A stretch of 64,000 nucleotides of DNA, from assembly GCA_002102555.1 (NCBI GenBank), contig MCFL01000017.1:248001-312000 (forward strand), read 5' to 3'. A program made the translations under genes and the position numbers. The stretch comes from Catenaria anguillulae PL171 (taxonomy: Eukaryota > Blastocladiomycota > Blastocladiomycetes > Blastocladiales > Catenariaceae). Positions 22,901 through 34,300 of the stretch are shown here, in pieces. The notes under the pieces were generated by a model, which ran no database searches, was not told the DNA's origin, and saw only the letters and a program-made list of their open reading frames with translations. Numbering within the stretch: position 1 is the stretch's first letter; every line of letters starts with the position of its first letter.

Positions 22901-25113
22901 CGGCAGCGCCTCACAGACCTCGGGCACGAGTGCGAGCCGTCAGGCCCGTCGGAAGCTTGTGAAGTATGTGTTTTGTTCGTTTCGTCTGTTTTCATTACTG
23001 CCTCGCTCGTTCTAACACTAATCTACCCGCCCATGCTTGAACATAGACGTCGAATGGTCGTTGAGCGCGTCGAGGCTCCTCTCAACAAGATCATGATGAT
23101 GGTCATTCCCGTCATGCTGTTTACCATCTCGGTGGTGATCGGATTCTACATTGCGCTCAAGCTCTATGATGACACAACTAATTTCTTGAATGTCGAGTTC
23201 AATTCTGCCAGGAGTGCTCGTGGACGGGCACGGGAGATCATTGAGGTTCGTTTTCCTTTCGAAAACCAGCCGAATTACATTCGTACCCTAGTTGACCATG
23301 TGATTCTTCCAACAGAATGTTCGGTGGATGGTGTACAACAACATTCAGCTGGACCGCCAACAATGGGAGGTCGGCCGCAACGCCACACGGGCTGCACTCG
23401 ACGGCTTGGTCAACGAAGACTTACCAACCTTGAACAAACAGTATCGCCTCCTGCCGGTGCCCCCCATGGTACTTTCGTCTTCTCTTGCGTTCGCCTTCAC
23501 GTAACAGGCCAAGTGTTTTGACGCAATGTATCGTGAATAGAAACGGCGCATCTTTCTGCGCCGCAATCTCAACGGGACATCGGACTTTGATACGGCCCTG
23601 ATTTCGCCCCTTGAAGCAGTTGAGCGTGTTGCTCAAGTTGCCACCATTGCATTGGGAATGGATTACCGTGAGCTCACAGCATCTGTGTTTGACCGTGTTC
23701 CCCAAATGAACATGGTGCGCTCATAATGGGTCATCCCGAACCACCTTCAAGTTGTTTTCGTCCACGCTAACGTAATGGATCCGACGTCACAAATGTGTAG
23801 CTAACCCTTCACATGCGAGATCTGTTTGATCTGGTCGGTCAGCTGGTCTATTCTTTCCTTGAAGCGTACAAGGTCTCATTGGCACAAAACACAACCATCC
23901 TCATTATCCTGGCCATTCTATCGGTATCATTCCTGGTCGCGGCGGTTGCAATCCTGTATAAGATGGTCCTTCACAAGTACTTTTCCAACGAAAGCGTCCT
24001 CTTCTCGCTTCTCCGGCGCGTTCAACGGCGCTCCTTGTCCAACGTTGTTACATCGCTTGAGGAGGAGATCGAAAACTTTCGCGACGTTACGATTGGAGAA
24101 TCTGACGATACCAATCACATTGACGACCTCACCGAGCTCAGGTCGGGCGGAGGAGCAATCGCTGGGGAGGCCAAAAGTGGACGATGGACACGCCGGAAAA
24201 AGTACACGATCTGGCTGTGTGGGTTCTCTGCCGTGCTGGCCGTACTTTTCCTGCTCATGTACGCCATGACAATCACATCGCTCAATCAATATCCCGACCT
24301 TGAGCGCCTCATTGTGTCGCTCGACCGCCGGTTGTACACGACCATGACCAGGGTACGGTCACGTATCTCGTGCTTCGATTTGGATGTGCTGAACATTTGC
24401 TGACATCGTGCGAGATGCTGATGAAGGTATTTGCCCGTGAATGGGTCTCACCTGATACTACCGTGAGCGCGGTGACGGCTGTGCGCAACCTTCGCGGCAT
24501 TCATGCGGATCTGATCCTTTCCCATCAAACGCTGATTGACGACGTTGGAGGATTATCGGAAACGCTACCGGCCCTTACGGCGTTGCCCCGCGCCTGCCCA
24601 ACCGCTGCAGATTGTCTCTCTGGACCAGTGCGCCCGTCCATCGGCTACACGATTGAATCGGGAATGCTCCCACTTAACGTTGCAATTTCGCGTCTGATCG
24701 AGACGGCCAGCGAAGTCATCAGTGCCTTTGTCCGCACTGGCAGCACTCAAGTGTTCATGCCTACGCCAGAATTTGCAAAGTACGAGCTTCTCATCCTGCA
24801 GTGCACCGATTTGATTCCGCGTGTCGAGGCACTGGATCGTGGCATTCAAGACATGCTCAACCGTCGGGTTATGTTGAGTTCTATGGTAACGATTGCCGTG
24901 TTTGTGAGCTTTTTGGTCGTTCTGGGCGCTGGGTTGGTGTTTGCGTCGGCGCATGTGTTGGCCAAGTTGCGACGAGAGTCGCGGACACTGACCACGTTGC
25001 CATTCTTGCTGCCATCATCGGTTGTATCGACAACTCCGGAGCTCAATGCGTTTGTCGAGTCGGGCGGATTAACGTTGCAGTCGTCGAATGCAGAGGGAGA
25101 AGTCAGCATGTGA
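19929..25113 (+). CDS. TmcB-like multi-pass membrane protein with TPR-like region, copy 2 (complete)
   Basis: Eight exons: 19929-20180, 20286-20966, 21048-22963, 23047-23245, 23316-23468, 23541-23714, 23801-24352 and 24415-25113, giving 1541 residues in frame throughout. A Gly-rich leader is followed by about six membrane helices (for example IAILIVLIAAALIGMVIGLM and PFLAFNAVALLLFVPMLIV). A disordered Ser-rich linker comes next, then a helical repeat block (RFTRDSPTERQLAVGL through YGNFLNCVKGDPARANQI), and finally at least four C-terminal helices. The layout resembles tiny macrocysts B/C-type proteins of protists and chytrids; its function in fungi is unknown, and a sensory or membrane-signalling role is only a guess. 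Introns 1 (105 nt) and 2 (81 nt) are multiples of three without stops, so unspliced RNA would also be translatable. The gene pairs with inverted copy 1 at 1-4360. Confidence 0.85.
20286..22963 (+). repeat. Inverted near-identical segment, arm 2 (pairs with 1368-4048)
   Basis: Partner arm of the inverted TmcB pair. Identity includes the intron 20967-21047 and synonymous positions. It ends abruptly: intron 1 (105 against 96 nt) and everything after 22963 are clearly diverged from copy 1. Confidence 0.9.
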
Positions 25114-25523
25114 TCGATACTTTGTGCTTGTTGTCTTTTTCTTTATTCAATCACGATACTTTGGTGAATGCTTTTTTATATGTAGCTTCGCTATAGAACG
25201 CGACATTGACGGACTTGATGTTACGAGACCCAGGCACAATGCGACACAATGGCTGCCGAGCAGCTGTCTCACGTCGCCGGATCGGCGGCCCCAGACCGTC
25301 CCCGCCCGCACCCACTGCGAGAACAATAGTAATACTGAGAAAAATCGATGAGTGCAGTTGTTTCGTATTACATTTGCACATGAAAGTCATGAAAACATAG
25401 AGCATTCAGGCATTTCCCGTGATTCCGGTCATTCCTTCTTTCTGTCGTCGGTTCCCGGTCTAGCCTCATCTCAACCTACATACGTCGCCGCCCAATCATC
25501 TCTTTGTCGCCAGCTTGACGGAT
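25114..25523. other. Intergenic, no feature seen
   Basis: These 410 bases between TmcB copy 2 and the metalloprotease-like gene are T-rich near the left end, consistent with a 3' end. No coding frame or repeat was found. Confidence 0.5.
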
Positions 25524-27541
25524 ATGGTTGCGAGTACCAGACCAGGTGCCATGGCACCCCTGCGAATCCCCATCGTTCTGTTGTTGGCAGCGATTTTCTT
25601 CCATGCTTGTGCCGCTCATTCTATCCCATCGTCTTACGCCCAGCGCCACCAATCTCGGTCGGCGTGGGACCACTGGCAGTCGCGCGGGCACCATAGAGTT
25701 GGTCGCCGATCTCCCCAACTGGAATCCAACACTGCCAGCAACGGTGACTTGGGCCCAATCGTTCCACCAACATTCAATGACCCAATTGCCCTTGGCTCCG
25801 TGCGCATCAACCCCATCCCTGCACCGCCACAAATAGATGCGCCACCCAGCGATCCTTCAATCCGCCGCTATTCGGCCGCTCTGTCTGTGGCTGAATCGTT
25901 TTCTGTCGACTTCAAGTGCGATTCTCCCCGACCTGGGTTTTGTAAGCAGGTAGAGCGTGCAGTTCAGCGTGCATGTGGACGAATTGCATCCGAGATCAAG
26001 TTTCGACGGACTGTTCGAGTCGTGCTGACCATGTTCTTACCTTGTGGATCATCCAATCCTGGCCCGTCGTGTTCCGAGCGCAACAGTGTCGGCCTAGCGC
26101 GGCCAATGGCGTATTACCCTGTGCGCCACAAGGACGACGGAGTTGTGTACATGTACCCTGCTGCGTTGCTCAAGCAAACTGATTTGGTACCGGTGGACGA
26201 AAAGACGGGGCTCGACAAGATTGCATGGCCAGAGTATGACGCATTGGCACGGTTTTCAAGCACTCAAGAGTACTGGTTTCATGGGGATCCGTTACCCATG
26301 CCGCTCACTGCGGTACGCAGGTTACACGTCTCTCTGGTATTGTGAAAATGCCCCCGACTAACTTGCGCAATAAACCCACATTTGCAGAGGGACCTCGAAT
26401 TCGTCATAACGCGTATGTCGCTTCTCCGTGGCTGCAATTGCCCAGGAGGTGATTGACATTTTGTTAGCCCCGTGTAGACGAGCTGCTACATTCACTTGGC
26501 TTTGGGACGGACACACTCATGAGTTTCAATCCCACACAAAACTCGACCATCCTCATGCCCTTCTTTTACTCGACACCGCCCTCAGTCATGCCCCAGCCAT
26601 TCGAGGCCACTCTAGAGCGCGACCGTTCCGTCATCAACGACCCAAACTTCTTTTTCCAGTTTGCTCGCCCCTCTATTTGGAACCGTTTCACCACCGCCAC
26701 CATCCTTCCGCCTCCTAACGATCCCAGGCCACCCATAGGGCCGATTCCCATATCCAACATCACCTCTGTCATCAACCGCGTGTTTCGGTTGCTCGTTGAA
26801 GCTGGCGATATACCCCCGCTCAACCCGCGGCTGACGACGGAAGCCAACCGAGTCGTCGACCCAAAGACAAACACCACCATCACCGCATCTGATCCCGTGT
26901 ACTCGTTCCGGACCGTCGCCACGGCGCTCTTTAGTGAGCGCAACGCCCTCAACGCCATGGCACTGCTTTACGAACTCGGCACCTCGGCCGGATCCATCCA
27001 CTTTGACCCCAGCGCTTGGCCCGCAATTTCTTCGCAACTCACCTCCCTTGGTGTCAACACAACCCGCGTGGCACTCGAGACGTCGCTGTTCCCGTTCAAC
27101 GACGGCTCGTCCATCTCACATGTCCAATCCAAATCCGCTGGTGGCCGGCCGACCGCCGAGCTGGATGATCCCGACTCTGTCACCCCTGGACCGGATTTTC
27201 TCATGCTGTGGATCTCGCGACCTCTCGCCATGGAACAGTTGCAAGCGCGTGTCCAGCCGCCGTCACTTGCGCGACCGTCGGGCATCGGGCCAGGGATCGT
27301 TGCCGCGCTCGTCGCAATGGGATACACGCCCGCCTCGGCCAAGGAATATGTATCGCGAAAGGAATGGGCAGAGGTGGTCCCGGAAGCGATTGGCGCGCCG
27401 CCACCAAAGGCGGGAGATGCGAGGAAGCCGGGTGTGAATGGTGGGAAGACGGATGCAAGCGGTGCTGAAAGGCGCTATGCGTGGCAGTGTACTTGCCTCT
27501 TTGCGGTTTTGACCGTGCTAGCTCTCCTTGTCGGTGTGTAG
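25524..27541 (+). CDS. Secreted HExxH zinc metalloprotease-like protein with hydrophobic C-terminal tail
   Basis: Three exons, 25524-26312, 26388-26412 (only 25 nt) and 26478-27541, give 625 residues. Splicing exon 2 to exon 3 creates the codon for the first His of VITHELLHSLGFGTD. That is a HExxH zinc-binding and catalytic-Glu motif followed by a Gly and a possible third ligand, as in several secreted metalloprotease families. A signal peptide is visible (APLRIPIVLLLAAIFFHACA), which favours the inner ATG at 25551 as the start. The C-terminus ends in a hydrophobic stretch (CLFAVLTVLALLVGV) after a Lys/Arg-containing spacer, suggesting a GPI-anchor signal or membrane anchor. Cys pairs near residues 130-180 fit an extracellular protein. 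I cannot name the exact MEROPS family. Protease activity is inferred from the motif and secretion signals. Confidence 0.72.
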
Positions 27542-27900
27542 ACGATCGAGTATCTTTTCGATCATCCTTTCGCATGTTTGTCCTTTGCCCCTTTTGTGTG
27601 TGCTTCATTTTTTTCATGTACAAATACAGTCCAGCGGACAGGATTGCGTGCCATGGATCTCGCCCCCATCTGGTCCTGTGACCCAACCGACAAATGTAAA
27701 GAGAAAGTAGTCCAGGTGCGAAGTTCCGAACATGATGACGGGCAGGCAGGGACATAGACTCAAAACGCGTCCACACGCTTGGTCAGCATTGAGTTTCCTA
27801 GAGCTATTTCATTCATGACATTCATGCTGATAAGCGCGAATTAAAGCACATGTTGACATGTTGTCGTAACACCCTCAGCACATTCGGTATCCACTTAGTC
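27542..27900. other. Intergenic, no feature seen
   Basis: The 359 bases between two plus-strand genes are T-rich just after the upstream stop. An in-frame ATG at 27850 could extend the next gene by 17 residues. Confidence 0.5.
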
Positions 27901-28929
27901 ATGTCACCATCGCCATTCTCCATCCTTTTCACGGGCGCCACCGGTAACGTTGGCCGCGTCGTCGCCACGGATTTGCTCGCTTTGCTTCCACTGCTGGGCA
28001 TCACCGCTCCCAAATCACTTGTTCTGGGCGTCCGGGACCCAAGTCGCGCTCAGCGCCAGTTTCCAACCTCGGATCTCCTGTCGCTGCGCCGCCTTGACCT
28101 GACTGATCCCGCCACCTTTCCCGAATCCTTGCAGGGCATCTCGAGCGTGTTTCTCTGTCGCCCGCCCGACCTCAGTGATCCCAAGCCCTTGATCCAATTC
28201 TGCCACACGGCGCGCGACGCTGGCGTCAAGCACATTGCGTTTCTATCGCTGCTCGACATTGAAGACCATCCGCATGCCCCGCATTTCAAGATTGAGCAGG
28301 ATCTCAAGACCATCTCGGATACCGACGCAGGGTTTGCATTTACGTCGGTGCGCGCCGGGTTCTTCATGCAAAACTTGATCACGACGCACAAGAAGGAGAT
28401 AGTGGATTTGGGCGAAATTGTGGTTCCCGCTGGAAACGGGCCGACGTCGTTTGTCGATGTGCGCGATATCGGGTTGGTCAGCGCATGTGCATGCTTGGCC
28501 AATTGCGGGATTGAGTCGTTGCCGGGCGCTGCGGCAGCTCAAGTGTTTGGTGGTGTCCAGCAGGACCAGCCCATTGACATTGCGTTTTTGAAAGGAACGC
28601 ACATGATTGATGTGACTGGCCCCGAATCCTTGACATACCACCAGGTCGCATCGATCCTTTCGGATGCGAGCAAGCGCGAGATCAAGTACAAGGAGCCGTC
28701 GGCGGTCAAGGCCGTGTGGTCGTGGGTGTGGCGGGGCGGCGTGCCAATGGGCAAGGCACTCGTCATGTCCATGATTTACAGCCATGTGCGGCGCGGGAAT
28801 GCTGGGCGGGTCAGTAGTGAGGTGGTGGAAAGGCTGGCGAGGCGCAAGGCCATTAGTTTGACCGAGTTTGCTGCAAAGGCTGCTGGTGAGTTGTCCGCAG
28901 AACCGGCAAATTCTGCTAGCGACTCATGA
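27901..28929 (+). CDS. NmrA-like/atypical SDR family NAD(P)-binding protein
   Basis: Single exon, 342 residues. The N-terminus carries a Rossmann-fold dinucleotide-binding loop (LFTGATGNVGRVVA, the GATGxxG signature), followed by a beta strand and VRDPSRAQ, typical of NADP-type NmrA proteins. VKHIAFLSLLDIEDHPH and FTSVRAGFFMQNL match the strand and active-site-region pattern of NmrA/azoreductase-like atypical SDRs, in which the classical YxxxK pair is degenerate. Members act as redox sensors or NAD(P)H-dependent reductases; the substrate is unknown here. I chose the ATG at 27901 because it sits directly before the first strand; an in-frame ATG at 27850 would add 17 residues. There are no introns and no signal peptide, so it is probably cytosolic. 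Confidence 0.82.
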   Translation: MSPSPFSILFTGATGNVGRVVATDLLALLPLLGITAPKSLVLGVRDPSRAQRQFPTSDLLSLRRLDLTDPATFPESLQGISSVFLCRPPDLSDPKPLIQFCHTARDAGVKHIAFLSLLDIEDHPHAPHFKIEQDLKTISDTDAGFAFTSVRAGFFMQNLITTHKKEIVDLGEIVVPAGNGPTSFVDVRDIGLVSACACLANCGIESLPGAAAAQVFGGVQQDQPIDIAFLKGTHMIDVTGPESLTYHQVASILSDASKREIKYKEPSAVKAVWSWVWRGGVPMGKALVMSMIYSHVRRGNAGRVSSEVVERLARRKAISLTEFAAKAAGELSAEPANSASDS

Positions 28930-29384
28930 GTTCAAGATTGTTTACATTCAAGATGCTCTGCTGCACAAAAACAGAAGTAAGGGATGCCGAGAATGGGTTC
29001 AAGTGAAGTTAGGGATACTTACCCAACGATTTCACACACCTACAACAATACCATACTCCTTCGTTTTGAATGCCGCAAATCGAGCTACTTTGTTTCCCTC
29101 ACGCTCCTCGCCGACGGTGGGCTTAACGCACTGCTCCTCAATTGTCTTTTCCATTTCTCCAAATCATGCGCTTCCTGCTTCCTGCTCAGCCGGCTCCTCG
29201 CTCGAAACCGTTGGCCAAGGAACTTGTCGTGGGGTTCTCTCAGAAGACGGGTTCACAAATGGATGCGCCAACAGCACATGCATCGCTTCGGTCAGATCTA
29301 CCCGCCCCAGTTGGCACTTTGTGAATGGAATAATAAAATTGGCGGATACTCGGATGCAGCGTGAAGCACGAGCTCGGCACGCAC
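28930..29384. other. Intergenic with a fragment related to 6690-6790
   Basis: No intact gene. Bases 29160-29231, read on the minus strand, match 6690-6760 closely (a shared core of roughly 48 bases with about five differences and one indel) and look like a decayed copy of the 3' part of the relic at 6224-6888. A short plus-strand frame (29142-29324) is probably chance. Confidence 0.5.
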
Positions 29385-30906
29385 TCAGGCTTTGAGCAGA
29401 TCGAGCGCAAGACCGAGCAATTGCTGTTGGGATAAGTGCTCGGAAAGCACGACAAACGTGGCTGACGGATCGAGCTCGAGCTGCTGCAAGATGCACATGG
29501 CAATCGACTGCACCTTGGACCCAAATATACGCCAGTGAACGCAGATGCGTGCACATACGCGAATCCGTATTCGCCTTGAACTTGTCGCGACTTGGAAACT
29601 GTCCGCTTACTCAACCACTTTTGAACAGCACAATGGTCACGGACGTGATCGCTCAGCTCAAACACGCCTCGCAACCGCGGCCACTCTTGCCCGTCTTGAT
29701 ACCGAGGAAATGGATGAAACATGAAGTACACGGGTGAGGGCAACGACTCCTCAACCGCGGTACACGCATCGCACCTCGCCAAATGCATTTTCTTGCACTC
29801 TGAGCACCCGACCCGCATGCATACCGAACCACAGCGTCTTCGTTGGTCTTGAACGCCCGATGACGGCGCGTCTTGGTGGGAAGGTCCGCGATTGTCACGT
29901 CCACACACTTGTCGACGAGTGACCCGGCCGTGTCCCACTTTTCGATCCACATTGTGGGACTCTCACGCAACCAAATCGCCTCGAGCGCACTCGCGAGCAA
30001 TCGCCCCGTCTGCGCCAAGGCAATGGACCCCGTATACCACAGCGTCTCCACGGGCGGATCCTCGTCTGGATCATACGATGCGTTCACCGCCCTATGCGCT
30101 TGACGCGCATTGCCTATGCGCTCGGCCTCCCACCACCCTCGCCCCACGCTGCCTCAACTCTTCCATCTCGGCACCCGCCATGCGCACGCCAACCACCTGG
30201 ACACCTATGCCAGTCGACCCGCAGTCAATCAAGCCGTGCACAACCGACCCACCCACGCGTCGCTTGTCTATCAACCAGAGTGCCTCGCGCACCGCGGCCT
30301 CCGACTCGTCCACGGCTGACTGCACATCAAGCACCCCGCCCCGAAGGTCGCATGTGCCGAAATGACGCGCCCCAGGGCCTGGTTGATCGACTGCGCAAGC
30401 ATCTCGCGCACGGCTTGCATGACCTTGTCTTGAACGGCCACGGGGTCGCCGGCACATGTATTGCTGTCCAGCTCAGCTCGGCCGCAATGTCTGCGTTCAC
30501 TCACGCACGGTGTGTGCACCATCTTGGCGATACCTGTCGACAAATCGAGCTCCTTTGGCCGACATACAACAAACCCGTCGTACGCCTAGCACACGTGCGC
30601 GCGCCCATGTGCGTCCCATGCTTTTGGCACAAGCCAAACGGTGTGCAGAACGATGCGCCGGTTTCGCTCGGGGAGTGGTACAACATGCCCAGACTTGCGA
30701 TTGATGCGTTCGGATGGGTGGCGCGGGCACAACCATTGCGCCATCTTGAAGTAGTCGTGATGGTATTGGACCTGGTGAAAGGACATGAAGGTGAGCCAAT
30801 CCAAAGAGGCGTCGTTGGTCGTTGGCGGCAGCACAAACTCTGCCGGTTCGTACAGGGGGGGGGGGGGCGAGTCGGCGTGAATGTCGGAAGTGCCATCCTC
30901 ATACAT
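29385..30906 (-). pseudogene. Frame-broken gene with a Cys-pair (zinc-binding-like) segment; family unrecognised
   Basis: Read leftward from 30906, long coding-looking blocks follow each other but change frame. Block one contains WLTFMSFHQVQYHHDYFKMA. Block two contains VMQAVREMLAQSINQALG. Block three contains VQSAVDESEAAVREALWLI. Block four contains LWYTGSIALAQTGRLLASAL. Block five has a C-x2-C, C-x2-C pattern (CSECKK, CDACTA). The end is EHLSQQQLLGLALDLLKA-stop at 29385. A TAG between blocks one and two coincides with a possible acceptor. The later shifts lie beside short G runs, and block one crosses a C13 run. Either the gene is decaying, or the assembly has small indels here, or it has introns I cannot place. 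I do not recognise the family. Confidence 0.5.
30855..30867. repeat. G13 homopolymer
   Basis: Thirteen consecutive G on the plus strand (C13 on the coding strand), inside the frame-broken gene at 29385-30906, where it codes a short proline run. Such a run is prone to slippage in replication and in sequencing. Confidence 0.9.
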
Positions 30907-31363
30907 GCAGGTGTGAGAGTTGATGTTGATGAGGGGCCGATCGACAAGGAGGACGGGTTGGGTGATTTTCTATGTAAATATGTGAAGTCATGCCCTGGCC
31001 TAAACGTGTGTCGGGTTAGCGAGTGAGTCATCAGTCTTCGAGCAAGCGCATTCTAGAAGCGTGAGGAGCATGTGAAGAAGACATCTAGAACGTCTTCCGT
31101 CATCATCCGAAAAAAGGAATGGATCCGAATCCGCAAATTGCAACCTTAAGGACTTTCAATTTCTGACATCCCCCCTCAAACCACTTTGTCTTGACCACAC
31201 CGGCACCACCTAATAACCTTGCGCAATCGACAATCGACTGGGCCACTACTTTGTCACTCACTAGTAGTACTGCAGGACACCCCACTCGCCTTCAACTTCC
31301 ACCCGCTCTGCTCTGCGCTGTTTCCGGACACACAACACCACACTCTCTCTCAACCGACAACCG
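30907..31363. other. Intergenic, divergent
   Basis: This stretch lies between the minus-strand frame-broken gene and the plus-strand F-box-like gene, so it should contain both promoters if both are expressed. I see no specific motif. A minus-strand ATG at 31031 opens a frame that overlaps the broken gene but has poor coding texture. Confidence 0.4.
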
Positions 31364-34300
31364 ATGGACTACATTGACGCGCCTCCCTCTTCGCCTCCGC
31401 CCGGTCCTTCCACGCCCGTGTCCGTGCCCAACAGCCAGTCTGCATCCGGCTTGAGGCCCCTGACTCGTCCCGACTCTGACCGCCCCCATCACGGCTTGCA
31501 ACCTTCTACCACCCCGACCCGTCATCACTTTGTGTCGGTGAACCCCGACGCTTCCACCTTCTCGCCCGTCACGCCCGAAATGCCCTCCAGCTCCTACTCG
31601 GACTCGTCCACATCCCTCCCGCCCTCCTCGTTCGAGTCGGCCGCCACCATTGCCGTGTCTGCCATTGGCGATCACGTGGTGACTCCGACGCTTGGCTTGC
31701 CCGTCGAACTTTGGGTCTCGATTGCGCAGCTCACATCCTCATCGTCACTCGTAGCCTCGTCGAGCCGCTTGCTCTTTGACGTGGCAAAGACACCCGCCGT
31801 GCACATTGCCTGGACGCGCGCTTCCATCCGCGCAGAGTACGATCGCGCCAGTCGCGCGTGGGACGAGAAACAGCGCAAGCAGCGCGAGCAGCAACAGAGG
31901 ATGATGGGCGGTGCCGGTGGTTTTGGTGGCCAGTTGTTCAACCAAATGTTTGGTGTGCCAAATGTCCCTCCTCCTCCTCCTCCCCCTCCCCCTCCTGCGC
32001 CTGATGCTGGTCAGACTGCTGGTGCCGGTGCAGATGCTCAACTGCAACTGCCTCTTCAGCAACCAGAGCAAGGCCAAGGCCAGCCTCAGAATCAACAACA
32101 ACAGCAACATCAGCAAGTCAACCCAATCAACATTGCCACAGGTACTGCCAACGGTATCCAATGGTCCGTCACGGCCGCGCAAATCCCAGTCCCACCTGGA
32201 TCCACGCCCGAGCAGGTTGCCGCAGCAGCAAACAACATGTTTGCTGGTATGAACCTCCCACCCGGAATGGCCGCCGTCGGGTTTCCCGCTGTCGTCCCTC
32301 AGCAAGCCCAGGCACACCAGCAACAGGCGCAAGCTACACCACCTCCTGCGCCAGAAACAGCCCCGGCTGCAAATCCTCCTCCAACCGATGTCACCATGTC
32401 GGACGCTACGAACGGCCACTTTGATGACGAACACAACAACAACAACGATCCCTATTCCAGTGATTCCGATGACGATGAGTTCGACGATGATGATGATGAC
32501 GATCCAGATGCGGAAGGCAACCTTCCCGAGGGCCAAATCTTTGGTGGCATGGCCTACATCTACATCATCGCCTCGCCCACGCCACTCACTGCTTACCTTT
32601 CCAGTCTCTTCCGCCCCGACTACCTCGGCAAAGCCCGTATTCCCAACGACCCATCCGTGCCACTCGCCTCGCCCACACACCCAATCACCAAACCTTTTAT
32701 CGACTACCTAACCAGCCCCTCGCACGCGCAAATGCTCGCGCTCATGGCCGCCAACAGCCCAGACGCGTCGAGACTCTCTGCGCTGACGCCTCGCCCAACA
32801 CTCCGCTCGCTCATCTCCACCCTGCCTGCGCTGCCCAAAGCCTCGCGCGACGCGCGCCGGCTCCGCAAACAGCAACGTGCGCGGCCATTGCTCGGGCTTG
32901 TCCCTGACGGACTCATGCTGCCCGTGTTCTTCTTACTCGCCAGGGACACGCACATGTTTGGATACAGTGTGCGGCGGCTGGTACGTGCGCTTGGACCCAC
33001 GGCGTTTGGCAAGGAGGCCATCCCGTTTCGCGAATTGTGGGATCGGCTTATGCGCTTGGATGCGCGAAAGTCGAGTTGCACCAATGCAGTCACGTTGATT
33101 CAAAGTTATGCAAAAATTGAGATTGGGTATGCGTGTTTCTTGACACTGGTACGGGGCTCACTTTGTCTGTTTTTATTGTGAACCCGTTGGATTCCATTGG
33201 TCTCACTCGACATGACCTTGTTATTAGGTTGCGGCCATGGAATGGAACGTGGACGCACTCAAGATGCTCATCAAGCCTGACGATGCATCCTCCCGCCCAC
33301 TGGTCGCCGACCCATCGTTTACCATCCACAAGTTTCTGAGCAACGCCCACGTGGTCAACATGTTCATCTCAACCGTGGGCCAGCACGCACACGCCCAAGT
33401 GGTTGCGCAACTCGACTGGCTCGAAGCACAAGGGTGGAAGCTTCCCAGCGCCAGCTTTCGCACCGTGTCCGTGTTTGCGCAATCCAACTATGCCGTGTTT
33501 TGCGAGCTGTTTCGCAGGTACGATTACACGTACTTGCCGACCGTGGATACAAACGAGATTGGCGTGTCGCAGCGCAGGCAGGTGGGCAGTGTGTTGGTCA
33601 AGTTGTTGTTGAACACCGACGTCAAGGACCAAGACGTGGATCTTGTCAACAAGTGTATGGAGCTACGGGTGTTGTCGCTGAGGGCCATTGCGACCTTGTA
33701 TGTGGTGGCCATGGTCAGGGAGTGGCGCCAAGTGACGGCCTTGATCGAGGAAAATTGTTGTGCGCGCATGGCCGATATTTACAGACTTGGTACGTCCGCC
33801 CCTTTGTTGCCTTGTGCGTGTCACCTTTGCTCATTTTTTTTTCTCTTTATCCAACACATTCCATCCATTGTTCTAGGCGTCGACACTTGCTTCTCGCCAC
33901 ATCGCATCAAACACCTGCGCACCTTGGCCGACCGAGCCTCCACCTCCCCACACACCCTCACGGACCACGCGCTCATCGCCGACCACATGCAACACTACGC
34001 ATCCAACCCCATGGCACACGCCTATACTGGTGTGTTTCCGGCAGGAAACCCGTTTGGCAACGCATTTGCCCCGCCCGACACCGTGGCGGCCATCAAGCGG
34101 CTTGTCAAGGCAGGCTTGGAACGCAAGTTTACGTCGTCGACGCCCACTGCCATTTATCACGCATTGTTGGTGGGCGAGCTGGTTGAGCATGTGTTTTCAC
34201 CCACGGCAGCAAGTATGTGGCGGCGGGCGGAGGAGGGCAGGAAGGGCGCCGGGGTCGAGCCAAAGGAGAGGTTTATCAAGATGATGGGCGAGGCAAAGCG

